Source: JAZLIT01 sp045617525 (GTDB lineage: Bacteria; Bacillota; Bacilli; Bacillales_A; Planococcaceae). From it: a stretch of 10,383 nucleotides of DNA. Below, one piece after another: positions 1 through 6,943 of the stretch. The stretch is taken from assembly GCA_045617525.1 (NCBI GenBank), contig JAZLIT010000229.1:1-10383 (forward strand). Direction: 5' to 3'. Made by a program: the position numbers and the translations under genes. Every line of letters starts with the position of its first letter. The first letter of the stretch is position 1. A model generated the notes under the pieces. That model was given only the letters and a program-made list of their open reading frames with translations. It ran no database searches and had not been told where the DNA came from.

Positions 1-330
1 CTTTTTTCCCTTCGTCCTCAAATTTAGGCGCAAACTTTTACGACTGTTTGTCAAGAGCGCTTGTGTCCCTGTTCGAAGGAGATTTTTTCCCCACCGAACT
101 AGGTTTTCATCTTTTTTCATAGAAGTTTTGACACTACCTGTCTTCTTTGGTGATGCTTCCTTGGCTTGAACTAAGGCATTCAACTTTTTTAAATACTCAT
201 TTTCCATTTCAAGCTGCTGAATACGCGCTTGAAGTGCTTCTGTAGAGCAGTCTACTGGTACATTTTTAGATTGCTTCGTCGATTGTTTTTTCACGGATTG
301 ACGCCCCTTTTTCTTTGGCTGAAGGGCATC
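1..330 (-). pseudogene. IS3-family (IS150 group) transposase OrfA remnant
   Basis: Read on the minus strand, this stretch encodes the C-terminal half of an IS150-type OrfA. It has the basic linker LQPKKKGRQS that normally follows the second helix-turn-helix, then a leucine-zipper segment (LEMENEYLKKLNALVQ, about 165-232) used for OrfA multimerisation. The N-terminal DNA-binding domains are missing: upstream of the Asp codon at 328-330 the frame stays open but the residues no longer resemble OrfA, so the element was cut there. Beyond the zipper the frame runs open to the window edge without the usual OrfA stop. A possible OrfB start (VVK then LRPKFE-like residues) is visible only across frameshifts at about 15-42. 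It is therefore a truncated, inactive copy. The family call is firm, the exact breakpoint less so. Confidence 0.7.
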
Positions 331-435
331 TTTCGAATTAATGAGTATTACTTCACTTTTGTTCGCGAATAACAATGGTATATCTACAGCTACAAAGTAA
401 AAACTACAGTAGATAAAAAAGAAAGGAGTGTTCCG

Positions 436-579
436 ATGAAGGATCGAAAGTTGCCGCCACATCAGCAAATGACAATGAAAGATAATGGACTGACATCGAC
501 GCAAGAAGTTTTATATCCGAGTGATTTTAAACGAGCTGACAAAGCGACGGGGAAAAAAGTACAAACTAATAAAAAGTAA
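436..579 (+). CDS. small hydrophilic protein, YfhE-like
   Basis: This is a 47-residue protein starting at ATG 436 behind a good ribosome binding site (AAAGGAG at 422-428, 7 nt upstream). It is basic and hydrophilic, with no signal peptide or membrane segment. The central segment LTSTQEVLYPSDFKRADKA resembles the conserved core (QEVxY..xFKxAD) I associate with the YfhE family of very short Bacillus proteins of unknown function; this is from memory and not checked. It stands alone and is followed directly by a hairpin at 590-618, which fits a monocistronic unit. No clear sigma-A promoter was found in the 90 bases upstream. I am fairly confident it is translated and much less sure of the family. 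Confidence 0.6.
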   Translation: MKDRKLPPHQQMTMKDNGLTSTQEVLYPSDFKRADKATGKKVQTNKK

Positions 580-589
580 ACGTAAGATG

Positions 590-625
590 AACCTCGAATT
601 AAATATTTATTCGAGGTTTCACTTT
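590..625 (+). terminator. probable rho-independent terminator of the small gene
   Basis: A 10-bp perfect stem (AACCTCGAAT-type arm at 590-599, complement at 609-618) with a 9-nt AT-rich loop starts 10 nt after the stop of the 47-residue gene. The T-rich tail is interrupted (TTCACTTTAT), so termination may be moderate. Confidence 0.6.
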
Positions 626-773
626 ATCCGTTCTAAGTAGATTAACCTTTTACTGTTTCCTTAGTCTTGAAAATTGCATAAGCATTTGTCATGATGGGCT
701 TAATTTCGATTACGACGGTTAAGGATAGAGGCTGTTCGTTTACAAGGAAACTATATCTAGCAGCAAATAAAAA
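619..773. other. intergenic stretch without recognisable gene
   Basis: No convincing coding frame was seen on either strand. A 32-codon plus-strand frame from an ATG near 692 to a TAG at 787-789 shows no ribosome binding site and no familiar motif, and it ends inside the hairpin at 774-804. The stretch is probably decayed or purely spacer DNA. Confidence 0.3.
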
Positions 774-811
774 GGGGAGTAGAGCATAGTGCGCTTTACT
801 CCCCGTTTTTT
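774..811 (+). terminator. strong hairpin with T run, possibly bidirectional
   Basis: GGGGAGTAGAGC (774-785) pairs with GCTTTACTCCCC (793-804) as a 12-bp stem with one G-T pair and a 7-nt loop. It is followed by GTTTTTT on the plus strand. On the minus strand the stem is followed by CTTTTTATTT-like bases, so it could stop transcription in both directions. It lies where the start of the small membrane protein at 866-1093 would be expected, which makes that gene's integrity doubtful. Confidence 0.7.
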
Positions 812-865
812 AATCCTTTTAAGAAAAAGTATACTGCTGTAATAATAGTTGGGTTTTGTTCCATC

Positions 866-1093
866 GTGATAGGTGGATTGTCTTTTGCATTAGAAGAAAG
901 TGATATCGGTTTTGGAACTTTAGAGCCTTATTATCCGATTTCTGTAGTTTTGATTGCTATTGGCGTCTACATTGTGAGTCGTACAGTACCATTACTCGAT
1001 TCACATAGACTACTAGCGAAAAATGAGGAGTATATTAGTCGCTTAGGTTTTAAGCTAAAGAAAAAGGTAAGAAAAAAGGGAGATGGTCTTTAA
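866..1093 (+). CDS. small two-helix membrane protein, 5' end uncertain or frameshifted
   Basis: The product is at least 75 residues from GTG 866, with no ribosome binding site ahead of that codon. The same frame is open upstream to a stop at 758-760 and reads NPFKKKYTAVIIVGFCSIVIGG, a typical positive-then-hydrophobic first membrane helix that GTG 866 would cut in half. No ATG, GTG or TTG exists in that extension. A GTG at 789 preceded by GGGGAG is in another frame and would join the helix only if one base were restored near 801-811. The second helix (PISVVLIAIGVYIVSRTVPLL) is complete, and the C-terminus is strongly basic (KLKKKVRKKG), hence probably cytoplasmic. I read it as a two-TM protein that is either frameshifted at its 5' end or a remnant. 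I do not recognise the family. Confidence 0.45.
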   Translation: MIGGLSFALEESDIGFGTLEPYYPISVVLIAIGVYIVSRTVPLLDSHRLLAKNEEYISRLGFKLKKKVRKKGDGL

Positions 1094-1186
1094 TAAAAAC
1101 GTTTTAAACTCTAACTCAAAAAGGCTTCAGTGCTGCAATGCAATGATTTAAGTATACAAATTAAAACTAAAAAACGTTCCCAAATA

Positions 1187-1256
1187 TGAACTGAACCCTG
1201 AATAGTAGACACTTTATAAAAGTGACTCTATTCGGGGTTATTTGTTTAATTTTTTT
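1187..1256. terminator. hairpin terminator resembling an IS150-group end
   Basis: AACCCTGAATAG (1194-1205) pairs with CTATTCGGGGTT (1228-1239) over 12 bp with one T-G pair. An inner 5-bp stem, ACTTT with AAAGT, sits in the loop. A T-rich tail ends in seven consecutive T (1250-1256). The outer left sequence TGAACTGAACCC followed by TAGACA resembles the terminal inverted repeat of IS150-type elements as I remember it, and such ends often carry a terminator hairpin. No transposase follows, so it would be an orphan end. The terminator call is firm, the IS origin tentative. Confidence 0.6.
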
Positions 1257-1485
1257 ATACTGGAGTACTATATACGGACGTTATCGGTAAGTCAATCTGT
1301 TAACGTTGTTGAAGTTAGAATTAGATTCTGGAATTGGCTGGCTAGCACTTGTCTTGTTTTAGATGATTGCAGTTCTATCTGTGGTATTGAATAGATTTAA
1401 TGTGTTCTTTTCTGAACTCAATTTATAAAAAATGTAAAAAGTATAATAAATACATTTTATAAATCATATAAATAATTATTCGGAT
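1257..1485. other. intergenic region, possible gene fragment and weak promoter
   Basis: In one plus frame (about 1291-1428) the translation reads LELDSGIGWLALVLF, a stop at 1360, then MIAVLSVVLNRFNVFFSEL and a stop at 1426. This hydrophobic pattern could be a decayed membrane-transporter tail, but it is too short to assign. A TATAAT at 1442-1447 is a good -10 match without a convincing -35 box at the right distance. Nothing else was seen here. Confidence 0.25.
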
Positions 1486-1505
1486 AATACTGAGCGGTCA
1501 GTATT
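1486..1505. promoter_or_regulatory. perfect palindromic operator upstream of the TetR gene
   Basis: AATACTGAGCGGTCAGTATT has two perfect 8-bp arms around a 4-bp centre, typical in size and symmetry for a TetR-family operator, and lies 74 nt upstream of the regulator's ATG. A GATAAT that could serve as a -10 overlaps its left edge (1483-1488). A diverged copy is at 3246-3263. Negative autoregulation is inferred. Confidence 0.65.
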
Positions 1506-1579
1506 TGAAGAATTGATGAGAGAACAGAGTACTCTGATGCTTAAAAGTATCGTAAGTAGAGAGAAAGGGTTAATTACTG

Positions 1580-2149
1580 ATGAAAGAAAAAATTACAGAA
1601 CAAAGCGTTAAGCTTTTTCAAGAAAAAGGATTTAGCGAAACTTCAATACAAGATATTGTTGATTTACTAGGCGTTACAAAAGGCACATTTTATTATTATT
1701 TTGCGAGTAAAGAAATGCTACTGATGGAAATTCACCTAAGATATATTGATGACTTATTGCTCAGGCAAAAAGCAATCATTGATAGCACGAAAAATTGCCG
1801 AGATAGGATTATTAGAATTGTATCACTTATTATTCTAGATATTGAGAAACAAAGAGCGAATGGTCGCGTTTACTTTCGAGAAATGCGGAATTTAACACAA
1901 GAGAACGCAAAAAAAATAAAGAAAAAAAGAGAAGAGTTTCGTCTCAATATTGTAGATGTACTAAGAGAAGGTATTGAATCGGGAGAGTTTCGAGAAAATA
2001 TAGATCCTAAAATGATTGCCTTGGCAATTTTAGGTGTTACTAATTGGAGCTATAACTGGTTTAATCCTGCTGGAGAGGTATCAGTTGAAGAGTTAGCGGA
2101 GAAGTATGTGGACTTTGTTTTGTATGGAATAAGTTTAACAAGGCAGTGA
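1580..2149 (+). CDS. TetR/AcrR-family transcriptional regulator
   Basis: This 189-residue protein has the usual TetR length. The N-terminal helix-turn-helix lies at about residues 21-48, with TSIQDIVDLLGVTKGTFYYYF followed by the SKEMLL start of helix 4. The C-terminal ligand domain ends in a segment (ALAILGVTNWSYNWFNPAGEVSVEELAEKY, given in part) that resembles the C-terminal part of FadR/KstR2-like acyl-CoA-responsive regulators, which fits its neighbours. It starts at ATG 1580 behind AAAGGG, with rather long spacing. It is the first gene of the cluster, 52 nt ahead of the oxidoreductase. The palindromes at 1486 and 3246 are its likely binding sites, and a CoA thioester of the pathway substrate is the likely inducer. 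Both points are inferences from family and context. Confidence 0.9.
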   Translation: MKEKITEQSVKLFQEKGFSETSIQDIVDLLGVTKGTFYYYFASKEMLLMEIHLRYIDDLLLRQKAIIDSTKNCRDRIIRIVSLIILDIEKQRANGRVYFREMRNLTQENAKKIKKKREEFRLNIVDVLREGIESGEFRENIDPKMIALAILGVTNWSYNWFNPAGEVSVEELAEKYVDFVLYGISLTRQ

Positions 2150-2201
2150 GTACCTTTTATATTTATTTTTGCAAGATAAATCGAAAATTAGGGGGAATTA
2201 G

Positions 2202-3200
2202 ATGACGACAATTCCAGCCAAAACAATGAAAGCCGTTCAATTCACAGAATATGGGGGGCCGGATGTTTTAAAATTGATAGACATTGAAAGACCTAAAATT
2301 GGTGATCAAGAGGTTTTAATCGAAGTAAAAGCTATCGGAGTAAACTATGCAGATACAGCTAGAAGGGAAGGCAAGTACGTTGTACCGACAAAGTTGCCAT
2401 ATATACCAGGTGCAGAATTAGCGGGTGAAGTAGTATCGGTCGGGAAAGACGTAAGAAGTTTCAAACCAGGAATGCGTGTTGTTTCACTTATAGAGTCAGG
2501 AGCTTATGCACAATTTATTAGAGTGCATGAAATGGCCCTTACAGAAATACCAAATGGTGTTGAATATTCGGATGCTGTAGCTCTACCTTTACAAGGTCAA
2601 ACTGCGTACCACATTTTAAAGACAATGGGACGCATAGAAAAAGGAGAAACAGTTCTTGTACATGCAGCTGCGGGTGGAGTAGGCGCACTTTCTGTACAAT
2701 TAGCAAAATTATTTGGCGCGGGTAAAGTTATTGCAACAGCTAGTAATGATGAAAAACTGTTACATGCAAAGAATTTGGGTGCAGATTATCTTGTAAATTA
2801 TACGGAACCAGGATGGGAAGAAAAAGTACGTGAATTTACTGGAGGAAAAGGTGTCGATATAGCACTAGAAATGGTTGGCGGAGCTATCTTTGAAAAGACA
2901 CTTAAATGCCTAGCACCATTCGGGCGTTTAGTGATATTTGGTAGAGCGAGTGGTGAACTGTCAAAACTTGATGTAAGTAAGCTTATGCGTCGTAACCATA
3001 CTGTTATTGGATTCTTTTTGCCACAAATCATGAGTCAACCCGAATTATACCAACGGAGTTTTACTGAATTACTGAACTTTGTTAATAGCGGAGAGCTTAA
3101 ATTAACAATCGGTGGTATTTACAGATTAGAGGAGGCGTCCCAAGTTCACCATTTACTCCAAGGCAGAAAAACAATTGGGAAGTTAATCCTTATCCCTTAG
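2202..3200 (+). CDS. zinc-independent quinone oxidoreductase-type MDR
   Basis: This 332-residue protein has the length of the quinone oxidoreductase (QOR) branch of the medium-chain dehydrogenase/reductases. It has a GroES-like N-domain (NYADTARREG at 48-57, PGAELAGEV at 69-77) and a Rossmann domain with the NADPH loop HAAAGGVGALSVQLAK at 154-169. The structural-zinc cysteines and catalytic zinc ligands are absent, as in QOR and enoyl reductases of this branch. It starts at ATG 2202 behind AGGGGG (2190-2195). Residue 9 is also Met and begins the usual MKAVQF start, so an N-terminal extension of eight residues is possible. Likely role: NADPH-dependent reduction of an alpha,beta-unsaturated carbonyl or quinone arising from the pathway substrate. 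The substrate is unknown. It shares the regulator's transcript by position. Confidence 0.88.
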   Translation: MTTIPAKTMKAVQFTEYGGPDVLKLIDIERPKIGDQEVLIEVKAIGVNYADTARREGKYVVPTKLPYIPGAELAGEVVSVGKDVRSFKPGMRVVSLIESGAYAQFIRVHEMALTEIPNGVEYSDAVALPLQGQTAYHILKTMGRIEKGETVLVHAAAGGVGALSVQLAKLFGAGKVIATASNDEKLLHAKNLGADYLVNYTEPGWEEKVREFTGGKGVDIALEMVGGAIFEKTLKCLAPFGRLVIFGRASGELSKLDVSKLMRRNHTVIGFFLPQIMSQPELYQRSFTELLNFVNSGELKLTIGGIYRLEEASQVHHLLQGRKTIGKLILIP

Positions 3201-3235
3201 TCTATTGAAAAAGAATTTAGAAAATCATCTTAATT

Positions 3236-3241
3236 TATACT
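3236..3241 (+). promoter_or_regulatory. candidate -10 box of an internal promoter
   Basis: TATACT lies just upstream of the second palindrome, so that a start site about 7 nt downstream would fall inside the operator. No good -35 hexamer sits 16-18 nt upstream, so the promoter would be weak or need activation. Confidence 0.35.
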
Positions 3242-3245
3242 CGGC

Positions 3246-3263
3246 ATACTGACCGATTAGTTA
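3246..3263. promoter_or_regulatory. second, imperfect TetR operator
   Basis: ATACTGACCGATTAGTTA matches the complement of the site at 1486-1505 at 14 of 18 positions; the left half ATACTGACCG is intact and the right half is degenerate. It sits in the only sizeable gap in the first part of the cluster, right before the SDR start. This suggests that the same regulator controls an internal transcript starting here. Confidence 0.55.
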
Positions 3264-3282
3264 AGAGATGGGAGTTAATGAT

Positions 3283-4053
3283 ATGGATAAATCCTTATTT
3301 GACTTAAGTGGACGTACTGCTCTTATTACAGGAGGAGGAAGAGGATTAGGTAGGAATATTGCAGAAGCTTTTGCAGAGCATGGGGCTAATATTGCGATTT
3401 GTTCGCGAAAAATAAGCAATTGCCAAGAAACAGTCGAGTATATACAAAAAAAGTTTTTAGTGCAAGCAAGAGCTTATAGTTGTGATGTAAGTAACGAAGA
3501 AAATGTGGTCAGTACAGTAAAAGAAGTTTTATCGGATTTTGGTAAAATTGATATTTTAGTAAATAATAGTGGGGCCACTTGGGGGGAAAAAGCCGAGAAG
3601 ATGCCACTTGAAGCATGGCAAAAGGTGTTAAACGTCAATGTTACTGGGACCTTTCTTATGTCTAAAGAAGTTGGTAATCATATGATTGAAATGGGGTACG
3701 GGAAAATCATTAATATTGGTTCTGTCGCAGGAATAAAAGCGGAGCCTAGTGATGTGTTAAATGCAATCGGTTACAGTACGAGTAAGGCTGCAATACACCA
3801 TTTTACAAAGGATTTGGCACGTAAATGGGCGGAGTATGGTTTAACTGTTAATGCAATTGCTCCTGGATTTTTTGAAACTACGATGACAAAACATATACTT
3901 GAACGAAGCGGTGATCGTATTAGGCAAAAAAATCCTATGAAAAAACTTGGTGATATGAATTCGTTAAAAGGTGCAGCATTACTGTTTGCTGGAAGGGCAA
4001 GTGATTTTATTACAGGGCAAGTAATAGCTGTTGATGGAGGAGGATCATTATGA
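3283..4053 (+). CDS. short-chain dehydrogenase/reductase, RhlG/FabG-like, NADP type
   Basis: This is a 256-residue classical SDR. The cofactor loop TGGGRGLG is at 16-23. Ser-Arg (41-42) after the second strand points to NADP(H). D68 lies in CDVS, the NNAG motif is varied to NNSG at 94-97, and the catalytic triad is S147, Y164, K168 (YSTSK). The segment NNSGATWG followed by INIGSVAGI resembles RhlG-type 3-ketoacyl reductases. I chose ATG 3283 because GGGAG (3270-3274) sits 8 nt ahead. An in-frame ATG at 3268 would add five residues (MGVND) but has no ribosome binding site. Its end carries GGAGGAGG, which serves as the binding site of the next gene, and its TGA overlaps that gene's ATG. Likely role: reduction or oxidation of a keto/hydroxy acyl intermediate in the cytoplasm; substrate unknown. 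Confidence 0.9.
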   Translation: MDKSLFDLSGRTALITGGGRGLGRNIAEAFAEHGANIAICSRKISNCQETVEYIQKKFLVQARAYSCDVSNEENVVSTVKEVLSDFGKIDILVNNSGATWGEKAEKMPLEAWQKVLNVNVTGTFLMSKEVGNHMIEMGYGKIINIGSVAGIKAEPSDVLNAIGYSTSKAAIHHFTKDLARKWAEYGLTVNAIAPGFFETTMTKHILERSGDRIRQKNPMKKLGDMNSLKGAALLFAGRASDFITGQVIAVDGGGSL

Positions 4054-5669
4054 AGCAAAGAGAAACAAATGTGGAAAGGCCTTGGTTAAAACATGTTGTA
4101 CCAGGAAATCCAAAGGAAGTTGAAATCCCCATAATTTCTCTTCCCCAGCTGCTAGATGAGTCTATTGCAAAATATCCAAACCACACGGCTATGACGTTTT
4201 TTGGAAAAACTATCTCCTATAAAGAACTGAGCAATAACATTCAAAAGGTTGCAAAGGCTCTTTCAAAAATTGGCGTTGGGAAAGGAGATCGGGTTGCAAT
4301 TATGCTTCCGAATTGTCCTCAATACCCAATGAGTTTTTACAGCATACTAACATGTGGTGCAATTGTAGTTCAAGTAAATCCAATGTATAAGGCTTCAGAA
4401 TTAATTCATATTTTAAATGATTCAGGTGCCAAGGTAATAATTGTAATGGATCAATTACTCCCTTTAATAGAGGCAGTTAGAGCGCACACATCGATTGAAG
4501 AAATTTTCGCGGTTTCAGTAGAAAGCGCTTACATGCCAGATGGATTATTAATAGAGGATCAGAACAAATTACAAAGGGTAGAAATAAATCCAATTGAAGA
4601 TGTTGCGGTTTTACAATATACGGGAGGTACAACTGGAACACCAAAAGGGGCAATGTTAACCCACTTTAATATAGTTGCTAACACATTACAAAGTGAAGCG
4701 ACTGCAACTGTTAAGGTGAAACGAGGGGAAGAGCGTGTTTTAACTATATCGCCATTGTTTCATGTATATGGGATGACGAGTGCTATGTCTGTCACTTTCT
4801 ATATCGGGGGAAATTTGATTTTGGTTCCTAAATTTGATGTGGAGATGGTCATTGACATTATTGATAAAACGAAACCAACCTCATTTCCAGGTGTTCCAAC
4901 GATGTTCATTGCACTAGTTAATTATTACAATGTGAAAAAATTTGATCTTAGCTGTTTTAATATCTGTTCGAGTGGATCTGCTCCTTTACCAATAGAGATA
5001 ATTAATCGATTCAATGAAATAAGTGGTACTTCAGTTGCTGAAGGATTTGGGCTATCTGAAGCTTCACCTGTGACTCATCGAAATCCAGTTGAAGGATTGC
5101 AAAAAACAGGGAGTATTGGTATTCCAATACCAAACACGGATGCGAGAATAGTAGATATTGCAACTGGAGAACAAAACCTTGCTGTTGGAGAAGTGGGAGA
5201 GTTAGTTATTGCTGGTCCTCAGGTGATGAAAGGTTATTGGAACAAACCAGAAGAAACGAATATTGCTATACGTAACGGTTGGCTGTATACAGGGGATTTA
5301 GCAAAAATGGATGAGGACGGTTTCTTCTTTATTGTTGGGCGTAAAAAGGAAATGATCATCGCAAGCGGATATAACGTTTATCCTATCGAGGTTGAAAACA
5401 TTATTTATAAACATCCAGCCGTACTTGAAGTCGCGGTAATTGGTATTCCACATGAGTATCGCGGCGAAGCAATTAAAGCAGTTGTAGTACTGAAGGATGG
5501 GTATGATGTGACGCCAGAACAACTAATTGATTTTTGCCGTTCCCAATTATCAGCATATAAGGTTCCTGAAGAAATTCAATTCGTCAATGAGTTACCTAAA
5601 ACGGCCGTTGGTAAAATACTGAAAAGAAACTTAATAATGCAATTTAATTCTCAAAGTGAACAAGTGTAA
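4050..5669 (+). CDS. fatty-acyl-CoA synthetase / AMP-dependent acyl-CoA ligase
   Basis: This 539-residue enzyme of the ANL adenylating family would activate a carboxylic acid to its CoA thioester with ATP. The motifs are in order: P-loop-like YTGGTTGTPKG at 190-200, PLFHVYG at 235-241, GFGLSEASP at 332-340 (A5), YTGDL at 413-417, GRKKEMIIASGYNVYPIEVE at 430-449 (hinge and A8), and the C-terminal catalytic Lys in PKTAVGKILKR (K522). All catalytic residues are intact. Its length and motifs fit long- and medium-chain FadD-like ligases; bulky cyclic or aryl acids are also handled by this group, so the substrate is open. It starts at ATG 4050, which overlaps the preceding stop (ATGA), with a very strong GGAGGAGG site. 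This step feeds the acyl-CoA dehydrogenase encoded next. Confidence 0.93.
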   Translation: MKQRETNVERPWLKHVVPGNPKEVEIPIISLPQLLDESIAKYPNHTAMTFFGKTISYKELSNNIQKVAKALSKIGVGKGDRVAIMLPNCPQYPMSFYSILTCGAIVVQVNPMYKASELIHILNDSGAKVIIVMDQLLPLIEAVRAHTSIEEIFAVSVESAYMPDGLLIEDQNKLQRVEINPIEDVAVLQYTGGTTGTPKGAMLTHFNIVANTLQSEATATVKVKRGEERVLTISPLFHVYGMTSAMSVTFYIGGNLILVPKFDVEMVIDIIDKTKPTSFPGVPTMFIALVNYYNVKKFDLSCFNICSSGSAPLPIEIINRFNEISGTSVAEGFGLSEASPVTHRNPVEGLQKTGSIGIPIPNTDARIVDIATGEQNLAVGEVGELVIAGPQVMKGYWNKPEETNIAIRNGWLYTGDLAKMDEDGFFFIVGRKKEMIIASGYNVYPIEVENIIYKHPAVLEVAVIGIPHEYRGEAIKAVVVLKDGYDVTPEQLIDFCRSQLSAYKVPEEIQFVNELPKTAVGKILKRNLIMQFNSQSEQV

Positions 5670-5704
5670 CTCAAATCAATTGAAAAGGAAAAGGAGTGAC
5701 AAAT

Positions 5705-6880
5705 ATGTATCTACGTTTAACAGATGAACAAAAAATGGTGCAAGAAACAATTCGTAAATTTGTGAAAGAGGAATTATTCCCTCTTGAAAATGAAGTGCTG
5801 AAGAACGAGCGCGAAGGGAAACCGAGTATTTCAAATGAAAAATTAAAAGAGTTGCGATTAAAAGCGAAAGAATTTGGTTTTTGGGGAATTAATACACCAG
5901 AGGAGTATGGTGGTGCAAACCTTGGCCAAATGATGATGGCACTCGTTTTAATGGAAGTATCGAAAACCTTTGTCCCTTTTAGTTTTGGCGGCTCAGCTGA
6001 CAATATTCTTTATTATGCAAACGAAGAGCAAAAGAAAAAGTACTTAATTCCCACGATAAATGGTGACAAAAAATCTTGTTTTGCTATGACAGAACCAGAT
6101 GCAGGGTCAGACACAAGAAACATTAAAATGACAGCAGTCAAAGACGGGAATGAGTGGATATTAAATGGCGAGAAAACCTTTATTACAGGTGGCAATGAAG
6201 CGGATTTCGTGATGGTTATTGCGATAACAGATAAAGAACTTCATAGAAAGGCTGGTAGAGAAGGTGTAACTTGTTTCATCGTGGATCGTGATATGGGCTG
6301 GAAATCAGAGTATATAGACACGATGGGTGAGTGGGGACCAGCTAGTTTAGTCTTTGATAATGTTCGTGTTCCAGAAGGAAATATTTTAGGTGAGATTAAT
6401 GGTGGTTACAAATTAGGATTAGAATGGATTGGATTTGCACGATGGGTTGTAGGTGCTCGTGCAGTTGGGATGGCAGAACGTCTATTGCAAATGGCCATCG
6501 ATTATTCGAAGGAGCGCTATACATTTGGAAAACCAATAGCAGAAAATCAAGCGATTCAATGGCCGATTGCAGATTCAGCAGTGGAAATTGAAGCAACAAG
6601 ATGGCTTGTGCTTAATGCTGCTTTTACCATCGATCAAGGAGAAGATAATCGCCATTTAGCATCAATGGCAAAACTATATGGTTCAAATATGGGGAATAGA
6701 GTTGTAGATCGAGTACTCCAAATTCATGGTGGAATGGGCTATACAAGAGAGCTGCCGATTGAACGCTGGTACCGTGAAGCAAGACTTTGGAGAATTTATG
6801 ATGGTACTGATGAAATACAACGTATGATCATTTCAAGAAATCTCTTAAAAGGTAACGTAAAGATTGGGCAATATATTTAA
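5705..6880 (+). CDS. acyl-CoA dehydrogenase
   Basis: This is a 391-residue FAD flavoprotein of the acyl-CoA dehydrogenase family that would introduce the alpha,beta double bond. Signature 1, AMTEPDAGSD, is at 127-136; the beta-domain NGEKTFITGG is at 154-163; helix-G region GARAVGMAERLLQ is at 250-262; QIHGGMGYTRELPIERWYREAR is at 339-360; and the C-terminal YDGTDEIQR is at 365-373. The residue matching the catalytic Glu of MCAD/SCAD (YEGT) is Asp here (D366). The alternative Glu site of IVD/LCAD appears to be Ala (A245) by my hand alignment. Such an Asp occurs in other ACAD subfamilies. I chose ATG 5705 because AAGGAG (5691-5696) lies 8 nt ahead; the GTG at 5696 sits inside that binding site. 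Electron acceptor would be ETF, not encoded here. Confidence 0.93.
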   Translation: MYLRLTDEQKMVQETIRKFVKEELFPLENEVLKNEREGKPSISNEKLKELRLKAKEFGFWGINTPEEYGGANLGQMMMALVLMEVSKTFVPFSFGGSADNILYYANEEQKKKYLIPTINGDKKSCFAMTEPDAGSDTRNIKMTAVKDGNEWILNGEKTFITGGNEADFVMVIAITDKELHRKAGREGVTCFIVDRDMGWKSEYIDTMGEWGPASLVFDNVRVPEGNILGEINGGYKLGLEWIGFARWVVGARAVGMAERLLQMAIDYSKERYTFGKPIAENQAIQWPIADSAVEIEATRWLVLNAAFTIDQGEDNRHLASMAKLYGSNMGNRVVDRVLQIHGGMGYTRELPIERWYREARLWRIYDGTDEIQRMIISRNLLKGNVKIGQYI

Positions 6881-6943
6881 CTCTCTCTCCGAAGCTACAT
6901 TCAGTAAGCGTAAGTTAATATTTAAGAGAAAGAAGGAATAGTG
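6881..6943. other. intergenic gap with CT repeat
   Basis: The 63 bases between the dehydrogenase and the second SDR begin with a short CTCTCTCTCC run and hold no terminator or clear promoter. Readthrough within one operon is likely. Confidence 0.35.

Noticed and set aside
331..435. Extension of the OrfA reading frame upstream (residues VDIPLLFANKSEVILINSK)
   Set aside because: The frame is open but the residues do not resemble OrfA and overlap the leader of the small plus-strand gene; it is most likely a chance fusion at the breakpoint.
1291..1428. A decayed transporter gene between the terminator and the TetR promoter
   Set aside because: The hydrophobic stretch is under 45 codons, broken by a stop, and matches no motif I can name, so it is kept only as a remark on the intergenic region.
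6895..6925. A third operator-like sequence (TTCAGTAAGCGTAAG) before the second SDR
   Set aside because: It shares only a short half-site with the palindrome at 1486 and has no symmetric partner; chance is a sufficient explanation.
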